NCBI RefSeq assembly: GCF_001625575.1
Contig: NZ_AUXV01000003.1
Coordinates: forward strand, 62,001-126,000
Length of the DNA stretch: 64,000 nt
Source of the DNA: Pseudoalteromonas luteoviolacea S2607
Lineage (GTDB): Bacteria; Pseudomonadota; Gammaproteobacteria; Enterobacterales; Alteromonadaceae
Direction: 5' to 3'
In this document: one piece after another, positions 1 through 9,288 of the stretch
Numbering within the stretch: position 1 is the first letter of the stretch
How the letters are laid out: each line of letters opens with the position of its first letter
Translations under genes and position numbers: made by a program
The notes under the pieces: generated by a model
The model's input: the letters and a program-made list of their open reading frames with translations, nothing else
Told to the model about the DNA's origin: nothing
Databases searched by the model: none

Positions 1-281
1 TGATCTCCGTTATCCTGATCGGAGCCACCTTGGTTGGAGCCACCTTGGTCGGCATCCCCCTGATCTCCTGAAGAATCTCCGCTGTTATCAGTGTTGCTAT
101 CACCCCCTTGACTGTTGTTATTATCGGCATTATTTTGCACTGAAGTTGAGTTTTGGTTAGATGCGTTGTTTGAAACATTACTATTGTTGTTTTGCTCACT
201 GCCTCCACCGCCACCGCAGCCTGTTAACTGGCTGATTAATAGCGCAAAGGTAAAGTACAATATGGTACTTTTTACTGTCAT
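1..281 (-). CDS. Lipoprotein with low-complexity linker, C-terminal part beyond the left edge
   Basis: The minus-strand frame opens with ATG at 281 and stays open to base 1, so only the first 93 residues are in the window. It begins with a short basic N-terminus, a hydrophobic stretch (ILYFTFALLIS) and a lipobox LTGC followed by a glycine run (GGGGG). This is the pattern of a lipoprotein signal peptide. The rest is a linker rich in Asn, Ser, Gly and Asp, ending in a short tandem repeat (GGSNQ, GGSDQ; two 15-nt units at about 19-48). The functional domain lies outside the window, so no role can be given. The linker style is common in exported lipoproteins of marine gammaproteobacteria. Confidence 0.72.
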   Translation of the reverse strand, partial: MTVKSTILYFTFALLISQLTGCGGGGGSEQNNNSNVSNNASNQNSTSVQNNADNNNSQGGDSNTDNSGDSSGDQGDADQGGSNQGGSDQDNGD

Positions 282-393
282 GATCTGGCCCCATGCTTAT
301 TATTGTAACTTTAATAAGTGTAGAGCCATATGCCGGTTTTGTGTTTTACACTTGTCATACAACAAGCATACAAAATTGTATTATTAGCAATTA

Positions 394-1773
394 TTAATTA
401 GAAGTAGGTACTTCTATGTTAAAAACTGCACCTTTTTGTTCAGGCAATAAATCAAGCCTTGCATCATGAACCTGACAGATTGCCTTAACAATGCTCAGCC
501 CTAAGCCATTTCCGGGTTTGGAGCGGCTAATGTCAGCGCGGTAAAACCGCTCAAAGACATGAGGCTGATCGATTTTCGCGATACCAGGTCCGTTATCACC
601 TATTTGCAATAGCGCAGAGCCGGTGTGGCTTTGTAAGCGTACCCATACATGCGCATCATTGTTACTGTACTCAAGTGCGTTTTCTAACAAATTACAAATC
701 AACTGACTAAGTAAGTCTGCATCGCCAAAGCAAATTACATCATTCACTGTGGAAATTTCCAATATTCGCCCTGAATCTTCAAAAACAGGTAAATAGCTCA
801 GTGCTAAATCGTATATAAGCTCTGATAGATTAAGCTTTACGAACTTTTCTTTATGCTGGCCCGACTCAATGCTGTTAAGACGAACTAAATTATTAAAGGT
901 TGAAATAACGGCAGATAAGTCATTGCTTGCATGGTTCAAATGCGTTTCAATTAAATTTGGATCATTTATGTCATGCTGCATGCTTTGCAATCGGTTTGCC
1001 ACTCTCGATAACGGTGTTTTCAAATCATGCGCAATGCCCACTGACATCGTTTTCATATTACCGTGTAAATCAGCTATCGCATCCAACATAGCATTTATGC
1101 TTTCAGCAATATCGCGATCACAGGATGCTCTTTTGGGCACGGGTAATCGCGTTGAATCAGGAGCTTTTGCAATTTCTATTAGCGCCTTTTTGGTTTGGCT
1201 CAATTTTGCCTGATTTTGATACTGTATAAATAAAATCGTACACACCACAAAAACGACAAACAGACTAATGAAATAAAAATATAAACGCCAAATCGCAGCG
1301 GCAATAAAACGACTTTCATAGCTCTTTGGCTGTAACATAGTTACATGCAGTGCATCGCCTAAGTCAATCCGAATTGTGAGCACATCAAATTGCTGAGGGC
1401 TATCGAAGCTTATTGTTTGCCATGTAGGGTTATCATCCGCATTAAAGCTAAGTTGGCTGCCCAACAACAAACGGTTCGCCTGAACAACTTTAAATAGATT
1501 GTCATGTTCGTCTAACCGCTCTAGGCTTTCATTACGACCCCAAATAGGTCTGTCGTCTAACTCTAAGTCATCTAGTATCCAATCCAAACCATGTTCTTCG
1601 TACTGGGATTTAAGCTCTTCGCTTAGCTCTGCCAATTCTAATTCCTGCTCTTGAGTAATAGAATTAACAATGAAAGTGCCGCATAGAGCAAAGAGGGCAG
1701 AGCAGATGATAAAAATCACACCAGTAAACAAACAGGCGTTTTTAAAGTCGTAGGTTTTTAATCGATTAGTCAT
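394..1773 (-). CDS. Membrane sensor histidine kinase of an OmpR-type two-component system
   Basis: This is an inner-membrane sensor kinase of about 459 residues. Two transmembrane segments (about 14-36 and 164-188) flank a periplasmic sensor region of about 120 residues that I do not recognise. A linker leads to the HisKA domain with the phospho-acceptor in HDLKTPL (His about 248), then an ATPase domain with the N box (NLLENAL), G1 (DNGPGI), F (FERFYRA) and G2 (GNGLGLSIV). All key residues are present. I chose the ATG at 1773 because it overlaps the end of the response-regulator gene by 8 nt (GATCATGACTAA), which implies translational coupling; an upstream in-frame start would lie further inside that gene. 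It should phosphorylate the regulator encoded just before it. The signal is unknown. Confidence 0.9.
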   Translation of the reverse strand: MTNRLKTYDFKNACLFTGVIFIICSALFALCGTFIVNSITQEQELELAELSEELKSQYEEHGLDWILDDLELDDRPIWGRNESLERLDEHDNLFKVVQANRLLLGSQLSFNADDNPTWQTISFDSPQQFDVLTIRIDLGDALHVTMLQPKSYESRFIAAAIWRLYFYFISLFVVFVVCTILFIQYQNQAKLSQTKKALIEIAKAPDSTRLPVPKRASCDRDIAESINAMLDAIADLHGNMKTMSVGIAHDLKTPLSRVANRLQSMQHDINDPNLIETHLNHASNDLSAVISTFNNLVRLNSIESGQHKEKFVKLNLSELIYDLALSYLPVFEDSGRILEISTVNDVICFGDADLLSQLICNLLENALEYSNNDAHVWVRLQSHTGSALLQIGDNGPGIAKIDQPHVFERFYRADISRSKPGNGLGLSIVKAICQVHDARLDLLPEQKGAVFNIEVPTSN

Positions 1774-2443
1774 GATCAGAAAGAATGTATCCGCTACCAC
1801 GAATGGTTTTTATCAATTCAGTTTCAAAAGGTTTGTCAACTTTATTTCTCAAACGAGAAACATGCGTTTGAACAAGGCTCGTTTTAGGGTCAAAATTAAA
1901 TCCCCAGACCTTTTCTAATAACATGGTTTTGGTAACCAATTGCCCCGGGTTCATCATTAAATATTCGAGGATTTGGTATTCCTTAGGGTTAAGATCTAGC
2001 GCTTGACCACGTCGTGAAACTTTACGAGCAGTGCGCTCAAGCACCAAATCACCAATGCTGAGAGAGAGGGCTTCTTGCTTAAGGGGCTGGCGTCGCGTTA
2101 ACGCTTTGAGTCTTGCATATAGCTCTGAAAAATCGAACGGCTTCACTAAATAGTCATCTGCGCCGGCATCCAAACCTGATACGCGATCTACGGTTTCGCT
2201 TAAAGCCGTTAACATAATGATAGGCGTCGCAACGTTACTGCCTCTCAAAATACGGACTGCGTCGATCCCATCCATATTAGGTAGCAATCGGTCAAAAATA
2301 ATGACATCAAACTCTTCAGAGGTCGCAAGTATCATACCTTGTTGAGCGGTACCTACATGATGTGCTACATCACCATTTTGTTCTAAACCACGCTTAATAA
2401 AGTCAGCGGTATCAAAATCATCTTCAACAATTAGTACTTTCAT
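1766..2443 (-). CDS. OmpR/PhoB-family response regulator
   Basis: A 225-residue DNA-binding response regulator. The receiver domain (1-115) has the acidic pair ED(D) at 7-9, the phospho-acceptor Asp51 in IIFDRLLPNMDG, and Lys101 in YLVKPF. A C-terminal winged helix (about 128-222) ends in the typical GSGYIL. It is the first gene of a two-gene unit with the kinase at 394-1773, overlapping it by 8 nt. The sequence resembles the CusR/QseB branch of the family, but I cannot name the regulon. The lipoprotein at the left edge is the next gene downstream and could be a target, though nothing in the sequence proves it. Confidence 0.92.
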   Translation of the reverse strand: MKVLIVEDDFDTADFIKRGLEQNGDVAHHVGTAQQGMILATSEEFDVIIFDRLLPNMDGIDAVRILRGSNVATPIIMLTALSETVDRVSGLDAGADDYLVKPFDFSELYARLKALTRRQPLKQEALSLSIGDLVLERTARKVSRRGQALDLNPKEYQILEYLMMNPGQLVTKTMLLEKVWGFNFDPKTSLVQTHVSRLRNKVDKPFETELIKTIRGSGYILSDHD

Positions 2444-2522
2444 ATCATCATTAGTTTTCTTTTTTTACAGTGTAACCGATTAAAACCAATGACAGAGATA
2501 CAATTTTGTATGGAAGGAAAAT

Positions 2523-2547
2523 AAAAAGGTCAGCGTATTGCTGACCT
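2523..2547 (-). terminator. Rho-independent terminator of the S9 peptidase gene
   Basis: Stem AGGTCAGC/GCTGACCT with a 5-nt loop, followed on the minus strand by TTTTTATTTT. It lies 44 bases beyond the peptidase stop codon and before the response-regulator gene. Confidence 0.85.
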
Positions 2548-2590
2548 GCATGCGTATTTTGGCTTTTTGAGTTAGCTTTACAATTGACTG

Positions 2591-4645
2591 TTACAACTTG
2601 CTCGTGTCGACTTTTAAAGACGCTAAGTGCGCTTTAATTTCCATATCTACATTTTCCGACTTGGTGCCACCTAAATGCTTGGCAAAGAAGGCTTCCATCG
2701 CGATGACTGTTGCAACTTTATTGCTGTGCTTTTTAAAACCGTGTCCCTCATCTTTTGCCAATATGTATTCAACGTGACGACCAGTTTTATGCAACTCTCT
2801 AGCTATGTTGTCCGACTCTATTTGCGTTACACGGGGGTCATTTGCGCCTTGGATCAACATCAAAGGGGTTTTAATTCGATCAACGAAATTAATCGGCGAG
2901 CGGGATGCCATGTCAACTCTATCTGATTCAATTAGCGGGTCACCAACCGCCTTGAACCAAGTGCCTAAGTAAGGACGGTACACTTCTGGCCAAGACTCAA
3001 CCAATGTAATTAAGCTAGACGGTCCAACATAGGAAATCGCGGCTTGATATAAATCCGGTGTAAATGTGGTACCCGCCAGTGCGGCATACCCTCCATACGA
3101 GGCACCCATAATACCGACACGTTTCGAGTCGACGATCCCTTGTTTGATTAAGAAGTGAACGCCATCGGTTAAGTCCTGTTGCATTAACCCAGTTCCCCAA
3201 TTACGCTCGCCCTGCATTGTAAACTGCTTACCAAACCCTAAAGAACCTCTGAAATTTGGCTGTAATACGGCATAACCTCTGTTAGCAAAGAAATGAGCGA
3301 ATGGCACAAAGTAATCACTACTATAACCCCAGTAATCCCTATGCCATGGGCCACCGTGTGGTAATACAATCAAAGGCAAATCAACTTGTGATTGTCGAGG
3401 TAGAGTCAAGTATGCTTGGATCTGCTGGCCATCGCTTGCGGTGTAAGTAATACTTTTTCTTTCACCTAACAAGTTAGGATCAACCTTTGGTTTTTGATTC
3501 AGTAAATCGATAAATTGTTTACTACTCGCAGAATAAACAAATTTGCGTTTGGGCCTTTGAGCTGATGACACCGAAATATGCCACTGGTTTTGCTGGTGGT
3601 CTATCTTGTCGACCAAGATATCAACGTCTTCATCAAAATTAGCATGAATTTGCGACAGCACATTTGTCGCAGTTTCAGTCAACGGGTAGTTTCTTAACCT
3701 TCCGCCATAGTAAGAAGCAATCAACGGCTTTCCACCTTGATCAAACACAATATGATGTAAATCTGACTGGTCTAGTGGGTCTTTGTGCGCTGTCGTGATT
3801 TTATCAGTAGACAAATCAACTAATAACAGCTCTTGCTTGTCTCTGCCCTGTATATCAGCGCTGATATATGCCGTATTTGAGTCTTTGTCGTAGCTATGAA
3901 AATCGAACGTTTCTCCTGGCAATGTTGTCATCACTTCCACCCACTTGCCGTTGCTAAACTTATAAAGTGTACTGGAATTATCCCGGTTTAAATTTGAGCC
4001 CAGAATTGTTTGACCTTCGTCATTGATAAATTGCCCATTGAACCCGAGCTTATTTTCGAAGACATTGGTCATTTGTTTTGTTTTCATATTCAAGTGAAAC
4101 AAATCAATTCTACTTTTATCGTCATGATTAGCTCCTATCACCAGCATTTCTGGAGACGCGCTAAGTTGTGCCTCGAATTCATAATTAACATCATCATGGG
4201 GCGTTAACCGCTCAACGGTAGGGGGCAGGGTTAACTCTTCTTTGAAATTTAAACGAAAAATTTGGCTATTCTCATTTCCCTCGAAGTCTCTGAAAACAAT
4301 TAACTCATTTTTCCTTGAGGACCATTGAAAACCATCAATGCCATCGCCGTAGTTAGTCAAGGGGATTGCCTGACTTAACGCGCCCTCCTGCGGCACCACA
4401 AAAAGGTTTTGTGCGCCTTCATGCACTTTCATAAAAGCTATCCATTTACTGTCTTTAGACATCGAGACGCCAAAAATCTCACTTTTATCGAATATTACTT
4501 CGACAGGTACCAGGGTATGTTTAGCAGCTTGAAATTCAACCGGTTTCGCCGAGTCAGATGTCGTGCCACAACCAGATAAAAGCAATCCGGTACACACCGC
4601 TGCGCTGATAAGTGACTTTTTAATCAAAGAAAATTTGTCTGTCAT
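2591..4645 (-). CDS. Prolyl oligopeptidase-family (S9) serine peptidase, lipoprotein
   Basis: About 684 residues. The N-terminus is a lipoprotein signal with lipobox LLSGC (Cys26), so the enzyme is probably membrane-anchored in the periplasm or exposed on the surface. Residues about 50-400 have the blade-like repeats of an S9 beta-propeller. The C-terminal alpha/beta-hydrolase domain carries the catalytic Ser in GASYGG (about 517), Asp in GANDPRV (about 602) and His in DEGHGF (about 634). This layout matches the DPP4/acylaminoacyl-peptidase group, which cleaves short peptides. I chose the ATG at 4645 because GGAG lies 9 nt upstream; a TTG seven codons further up has no such site. It is a single gene with its own terminator. 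Substrate specificity cannot be read from the sequence. Confidence 0.9.
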   Translation of the reverse strand: MTDKFSLIKKSLISAAVCTGLLLSGCGTTSDSAKPVEFQAAKHTLVPVEVIFDKSEIFGVSMSKDSKWIAFMKVHEGAQNLFVVPQEGALSQAIPLTNYGDGIDGFQWSSRKNELIVFRDFEGNENSQIFRLNFKEELTLPPTVERLTPHDDVNYEFEAQLSASPEMLVIGANHDDKSRIDLFHLNMKTKQMTNVFENKLGFNGQFINDEGQTILGSNLNRDNSSTLYKFSNGKWVEVMTTLPGETFDFHSYDKDSNTAYISADIQGRDKQELLLVDLSTDKITTAHKDPLDQSDLHHIVFDQGGKPLIASYYGGRLRNYPLTETATNVLSQIHANFDEDVDILVDKIDHQQNQWHISVSSAQRPKRKFVYSASSKQFIDLLNQKPKVDPNLLGERKSITYTASDGQQIQAYLTLPRQSQVDLPLIVLPHGGPWHRDYWGYSSDYFVPFAHFFANRGYAVLQPNFRGSLGFGKQFTMQGERNWGTGLMQQDLTDGVHFLIKQGIVDSKRVGIMGASYGGYAALAGTTFTPDLYQAAISYVGPSSLITLVESWPEVYRPYLGTWFKAVGDPLIESDRVDMASRSPINFVDRIKTPLMLIQGANDPRVTQIESDNIARELHKTGRHVEYILAKDEGHGFKKHSNKVATVIAMEAFFAKHLGGTKSENVDMEIKAHLASLKVDTSKL

Positions 4646-4781
4646 AGTGAGATACTCCGTAATCAACCTAAAAACATCATTGCATGAATATTTATTATTG
4701 TAAAACGATAATTTTATGTTTTTTTACAGCAATATTTTTATGTGTTAATATAAACTGAGTGAAAGTTAGGAGTAGATGTAT

Positions 4782-5297
4782 ATGTCACCATACGCATATA
4801 AAGTGCAAAAGCTCAGCAAAACCGTCAGATGGTCAATGCTCGGAGTTTCCGCAATTGTGCTGCTTTTTATGGGCTACCAACTGATTTTAAATGGGCAAGT
4901 CAGATACATTGATAGCAGCCCATTTATCGCGTTGTGGGAGTCAAATGATGTCAGTCGGACTATCTTGTTTTTACTTTCTGCACCAACACTGTTTTTGGTG
5001 TTTTTCAGTATTTACTGGATGAACAAATTACTATTAGAGTTTCAACGTGGTGACTTTTTTAGTCATACATCTTTTCGCTGCTATATCGGGTTTGTTTGGA
5101 CCAAAATTACTTCCATTTTGTATGGGACGTTGCTTAATTTCGCAATGGGTATGTGGCATTCAAAGTTCTACGCATCGACAGACATAGTTGTAAAGGTAGA
5201 GTTCGGATACCTCACTACGCTGATCTTGCTAGCGATTATTGCGCATCTACTCAAAGCTGCAAAAGAACTTGAAGACGAAAACAAAGAGTTTATTTAG
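4782..5297 (+). CDS. DUF2975-type four-helix membrane protein
   Basis: About 171 residues with four hydrophobic segments (near 20-40, 65-88, 108-130 and 145-162), ending in a charged tail. This is the size and pattern of the DUF2975 family, whose biochemical role is not known. The family is typically encoded just upstream of a very small Cro-like HTH protein, and that is the arrangement here: the HTH gene starts 2 nt after this stop. The start at 4782 is preferred because AGGAG lies 9 nt upstream; the ATG at 4776 would leave only 3 nt. Confidence 0.72.
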   Translation: MSPYAYKVQKLSKTVRWSMLGVSAIVLLFMGYQLILNGQVRYIDSSPFIALWESNDVSRTILFLLSAPTLFLVFFSIYWMNKLLLEFQRGDFFSHTSFRCYIGFVWTKITSILYGTLLNFAMGMWHSKFYASTDIVVKVEFGYLTTLILLAIIAHLLKAAKELEDENKEFI

Positions 5298-5299
5298 TC

Positions 5300-5509
5300 A
5301 TGGAAATTATCGTAAATCTTGATGTGATGATGGCCATGCGCAAAGTATCGTCAAAAGAGTTGGCGAAGGCCATTGGTATCACCGAAGCGAATTTGTCTTT
5401 ATTGAAGCGAGGCAAAGTAAAAGGCGTTCGATTTGAAACGCTTGCAGCAATTTGCAACTACTTAGAGTGTCAACCTGGGGATATCTTAGCGTTTAAAAAA
5501 GACGTGTGA
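5300..5509 (+). CDS. Small Cro/C1-type HTH regulator (YozG-like)
   Basis: A 69-residue protein that is almost entirely one helix-turn-helix domain: RKVSSKELAKAIGITEANLS followed by LLKRGKVKGVRFETLAAIC. The ending CQPGDIL is typical of the YozG-like family. It is translationally linked to the DUF2975 gene before it (2-nt gap). By analogy with other DUF2975/YozG pairs it probably regulates its own operon or works with the membrane protein. The targets are unknown. Confidence 0.85.
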   Translation: MEIIVNLDVMMAMRKVSSKELAKAIGITEANLSLLKRGKVKGVRFETLAAICNYLECQPGDILAFKKDV

Positions 5510-5530
5510 ATACATTAGCAAGAAACCAAA

Positions 5531-5608
5531 AAGGCAGTCTACATCTAGCCATTAGTATGCATCAAGTACCACATAGGCTGTTTTTGTGATGGCTTATGTG
5601 GCTGCCTT
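5531..5608. repeat. Nested inverted repeat between the HTH gene and the propeller kinase
   Basis: The outer arms AAGGCAG (5531-5537) and CTGCCTT (5602-5608) enclose an inner pair CCACATA (5569-5575) and TATGTGG (5595-5601). The inner right arm directly abuts the outer right arm. The DNA or RNA could fold into a two-step stem. It has no clear T-tract, so it is not a standard terminator, although it sits where the convergent genes at 5509 and 5673 both end. Confidence 0.45.
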
Positions 5609-5672
5609 GTATGGTCGCTCCACTTTAGGTGCATTGTCAGTTTCTAAATATCCAGCTGCTAAGCACGTTTAC

Positions 5673-8600
5673 TTACTGCAGTGTATCCAGCCTAATAATG
5701 ACACTTAATCCCCCAAATTCACTGTGCTGAGCAACAATACTTCCACCGTGACGCACGACTAAGTCCTGACAAATGGCTAAACCCAAGCCGGTTCCACCTT
5801 TATATAACGACTTATTCTTCTCACTCTGATACATTCGCTCAAATATTGATTCCAGCTCGTTTTCTAATACACCTGGCGCACTATCAGATAACGAAATTAG
5901 TAATTGTTGCTGTGATAACTTCGCCGCAAATTTTATTTTTGCGGGCGACGCGGTGTATCGAAGGCTATTTGATAAAAGATTTGTAAGCACTTGAGTAAGT
6001 CGATCTCTATCAGCACTAATAGTTGTGGAACTGGGTAAGTCTAGATCGGTTTCAAAGTGATACCCATGCTGCTGAGATACTCTTCCTTTAGCGTCATTAC
6101 ACCATGACTCTAACCATGATTTAACCAATACATCTTCTAGGTTTAATGCGCGCTCATCGAGCTCTGTACTGGCTAGCTGATCAATATCTGCAACCAGCAA
6201 GTTAATATCTCCGATCCTGCGATGCAACAATTGATACGTTTTTTCGGAGTCTTCAAGCAGATTGTACTCGAGACCTTCAATAGACATTTTCAATACACTT
6301 AAAGGTGTACGAATTTCATGAGACACTTCTGCTAACAATTGTTTTTTTCTTTCTAATAACGCCTCTGAAAACTCAGCTCTGTCTTTAATTCGCTGTTGCT
6401 TTGCCAAAAAGCTAAATCGCCACTGAATAACGACATAAATAAGCAATATAGTAGTAAACAGTAGTAATGAATAAGCCCACCATGTTTGCCACCAAGGCGC
6501 TAACAAGATAAACGAATAACTTGTCGGCTCACCGGTCTCGCTCGAAGTAATTGCCCTAACTTGGAATTCATACTGTCCAGGGGTCAGGTGGTTATAGGTA
6601 ATTTCACTCAAAGAAGCAGGCTCACTCCAAGCTTCACTACTTCCCAGTAAGCGCGTTTGATATAAAACTCTCTCAGGTGTTGCCCAATCATTGTGACTGA
6701 ACTTAAAAAATATCTGCAATGTGTTGGGGGAAAACTCGACAAACTGCTCAACGGAACTTTTACCAGGCGCATGTTGATGAGGCCCAGAGTCACTTAAGGA
6801 GAAAACCTCTAAGATCCTGCTTTGTAAACTGGCATTTAAATCTAAACTGCTCGGGTCGAAATAGGTCACGCCACTACCTGAGCCCCAGTAAAAAGTGTTA
6901 TCTAAATACACTGCTGTATTTAAAGTAGCGTCTACAGCCAAATAGCCATTGTCATAGGCAAACGAGTCTATTCTTAACGGTAGTGCGTTATCAAATATAT
7001 GCTCCGTTTTCAGTCGATTATTCCCTCGTTCTGTCCCAATCCACAGGTAATCGTTGTGAACCTTCAACCCCAAAACAATATGGCTGCTCAACCCTTCAGT
7101 CATACCAATATGTCTGCCTCTCCACGTTCTTCCTTGCGATTGCAAAACCAAGACACCTCGGCGAGAACCAATATACATAGTGTTATCGTCACTTTGAGCA
7201 ATACTATATGCCCAATCACTTGCTAAACCAGTCGCTTCTGTGAACCTGTATACATAATCATTTTCGAGGTAGTAGGTCCCGCCACCGTTGGTCACAAACC
7301 AAATTCGCTCACTTTTATCTGAAAACACGTCAATAACGTATTCTTCTTTAGCAAGATCCAAAAACTGTAGCGTATTATTACAACTTCTATAAAGCCCTTT
7401 CGCCGTTGCCATGTACATACACTGATTTGGCGCCCTAATAATTTGATGGACTATATCTGCTTGTAGACCGAGATCATGCCAAAGGTGCAATATACGCTCA
7501 TTGCCTAGTACCATTGCGCCTTGTCTACTGCCAACCCAAACTCGGCCCTCATGATCTTGTGCAATAGAGTGAATATATTGATTGTCCAATTTAAGGCTGG
7601 GTTCTAACCACTGACCTTTATCTAAGACCTGAATGCCCGTACCGTACTGGCCAACCCATAATTTGGAGTCTATATTGGCTAACGCACTAACACGTTCACG
7701 TCGTAAACCGCTGCGCTTTGTTAGCAGCCTAAAACCATTTTCCTTAATTCTATTGATACCTGCACCATAAGTAGAGACCCAAATATGGCCCTGCGCATCT
7801 TGCATTAACCCGCGAATATGTTGATCGCTCAAGCCGTTTTGTTTGTTGTAAACGTAAGCACTTTCATTCTTTACCTTAACAACGCCTTTGCTGTCGTCGC
7901 CAATCCAAAGTGTATTCTGTATTTCATCAAAAAACAGGGCGGTGACATTGAGTGAGCCAATACCTGATAAATAATGTACGTCTTGGCTCGCCTTATCCAA
8001 TGCACAAATACCATCGTTGGCTACAGCCACCGTTATTCTATTTGTTGTGTTAGTTATTGACGTGACTGCACCATCACAGCGATTTTCAAAAACAACAGTA
8101 GACAGTCGATCTTCCGTAAGACGGTACAATCCGGTTGTCGAAGCAATCCAGAGCTTGCCATTGTCCACAACCAAATCATTTATCTTGCCTATAGGTTTAA
8201 GTCCATTAACTTTTACCAGTGTATTATTTCGGAATTTATATAGTGCAGCATTGCTTGAAAAATAGAAGGTATCGCCTAGCACAGCGATACGATTAATCTT
8301 TTCTTTAAAGCCTGCTTCCTCAGCCTTTAGAGTGTAAAAAAACTTGCCATCAAAAGTATTTATGCCTCTGTCTGTCGCCAACAAAAATAACCCTGAGTCG
8401 GTCATTTTTATATCCCAGACACGGTTATTGCTCAAACCATGCACATCGGTAAAGCACCTAAAATAGTCGGCGATATACTGGCATACTCCCTCACCATTTG
8501 TTGCTAACCAAAGTACTCCCTGTGCATCTTGCGCTACTTTGTATACCGATCCCGTAGGTAAACCTTGCCGAGGAGAAAAGTGTCTAATATCAGACAAAGT

Positions 8601-8969
8601 ATTGAGTTCATATTGAGCTGACTTTACTTTGCTCCAATGATTGAAAGGCCTTGCAGGCGTAACTTGATCAAACGTCGCGTTGGGAATTAATTCATATGAT
8701 ATTGTATTGTCTTTAAACTCGTATCGATTTGCGTCTATCCAGCCTACCGATTTTGGTCTATCCAAATCTATTTGTGTTGCAAGTTCAAGAGAGGGCTTAC
8801 CCGATGGTAATGAAAGCGTTGACACATTCTGCCAAACAGCGGTTTGGACTTTATGTACTTTTACTTCAAAAACAGCGTCGTCGACAGACGTACTTTGTGC
8901 CGCAACAAAACACGACACCATCAGACACAACAAAAATACGGCTAGTTGATACAAAAATAGAGTTCCCAA
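5673..8969 (-). CDS. Large beta-propeller sensor histidine kinase (Reg_prop/Y_Y_Y type)
   Basis: About 1,098 residues. A signal peptide is followed by many ligand-binding propeller blades (about 130-720) with the recurring pattern LWIAT..G or IWVST.GAG. Next come a Y_Y_Y-type immunoglobulin-like domain (about 735-810), one transmembrane segment (about 820-840), HisKA with HEIRTPL (His about 882) and an ATPase domain ending in GTGLGLAI. This is the periplasmic sensor layout of the hybrid kinases that sense polysaccharide breakdown products, but here there is no receiver or AraC output domain. No response regulator is adjacent. The start is uncertain: the TTG at 8969 gives a plausible signal peptide, and a second TTG at 8954 is also possible. 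The ligand cannot be assigned. Confidence 0.88.
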   Translation of the reverse strand: MGTLFLYQLAVFLLCLMVSCFVAAQSTSVDDAVFEVKVHKVQTAVWQNVSTLSLPSGKPSLELATQIDLDRPKSVGWIDANRYEFKDNTISYELIPNATFDQVTPARPFNHWSKVKSAQYELNTLSDIRHFSPRQGLPTGSVYKVAQDAQGVLWLATNGEGVCQYIADYFRCFTDVHGLSNNRVWDIKMTDSGLFLLATDRGINTFDGKFFYTLKAEEAGFKEKINRIAVLGDTFYFSSNAALYKFRNNTLVKVNGLKPIGKINDLVVDNGKLWIASTTGLYRLTEDRLSTVVFENRCDGAVTSITNTTNRITVAVANDGICALDKASQDVHYLSGIGSLNVTALFFDEIQNTLWIGDDSKGVVKVKNESAYVYNKQNGLSDQHIRGLMQDAQGHIWVSTYGAGINRIKENGFRLLTKRSGLRRERVSALANIDSKLWVGQYGTGIQVLDKGQWLEPSLKLDNQYIHSIAQDHEGRVWVGSRQGAMVLGNERILHLWHDLGLQADIVHQIIRAPNQCMYMATAKGLYRSCNNTLQFLDLAKEEYVIDVFSDKSERIWFVTNGGGTYYLENDYVYRFTEATGLASDWAYSIAQSDDNTMYIGSRRGVLVLQSQGRTWRGRHIGMTEGLSSHIVLGLKVHNDYLWIGTERGNNRLKTEHIFDNALPLRIDSFAYDNGYLAVDATLNTAVYLDNTFYWGSGSGVTYFDPSSLDLNASLQSRILEVFSLSDSGPHQHAPGKSSVEQFVEFSPNTLQIFFKFSHNDWATPERVLYQTRLLGSSEAWSEPASLSEITYNHLTPGQYEFQVRAITSSETGEPTSYSFILLAPWWQTWWAYSLLLFTTILLIYVVIQWRFSFLAKQQRIKDRAEFSEALLERKKQLLAEVSHEIRTPLSVLKMSIEGLEYNLLEDSEKTYQLLHRRIGDINLLVADIDQLASTELDERALNLEDVLVKSWLESWCNDAKGRVSQQHGYHFETDLDLPSSTTISADRDRLTQVLTNLLSNSLRYTASPAKIKFAAKLSQQQLLISLSDSAPGVLENELESIFERMYQSEKNKSLYKGGTGLGLAICQDLVVRHGGSIVAQHSEFGGLSVIIRLDTLQ

Positions 8970-9288
8970 AGCAGGTTGCTTAACATTTATAAGTCGAGTC
9001 GTAGCACTAAGTATCTGTATACTGGCCCTTTTTGATGATTTAGTTCTATTCTAGCCTCTTATAGAAGAAATAATAAAGATCAAGCAAAAGAAAGGGAGGC
9101 ATACTACGAAGAGATATAGTATCACATAAAATTATTTAATAAATGGTAAGGATATCAGGGCAAAGCTTAGTTTTTTGGGTGTGTTTAAACGCGCTCATAT
9201 GTATAGCAGCTTGCAAATTAATTAAGCGCGCTTGGGCTAAATACGTCTCAATCGATTGCTCGTTTGAAAACCCTCAGCGCTCTCTGGG
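8970..9288. other. Non-coding stretch between the propeller kinase and the HD gene
   Basis: AT-rich sequence with no supported gene. It should hold the kinase promoter (minus strand), but I could not pick out a convincing one. A 49-codon plus-strand frame (9143-9292) overlaps the end of the HD gene and has no ribosome site, so I did not call it. The motif TTGAAAACCCTCAGCGC at 9264-9280 recurs almost unchanged at 33746-33761. Confidence 0.5.

Noticed and set aside
115..387. A 90-codon plus-strand frame at the left edge
   Set aside because: It lies opposite the lipoprotein gene, whose signal peptide, lipobox and linker are much more convincing.
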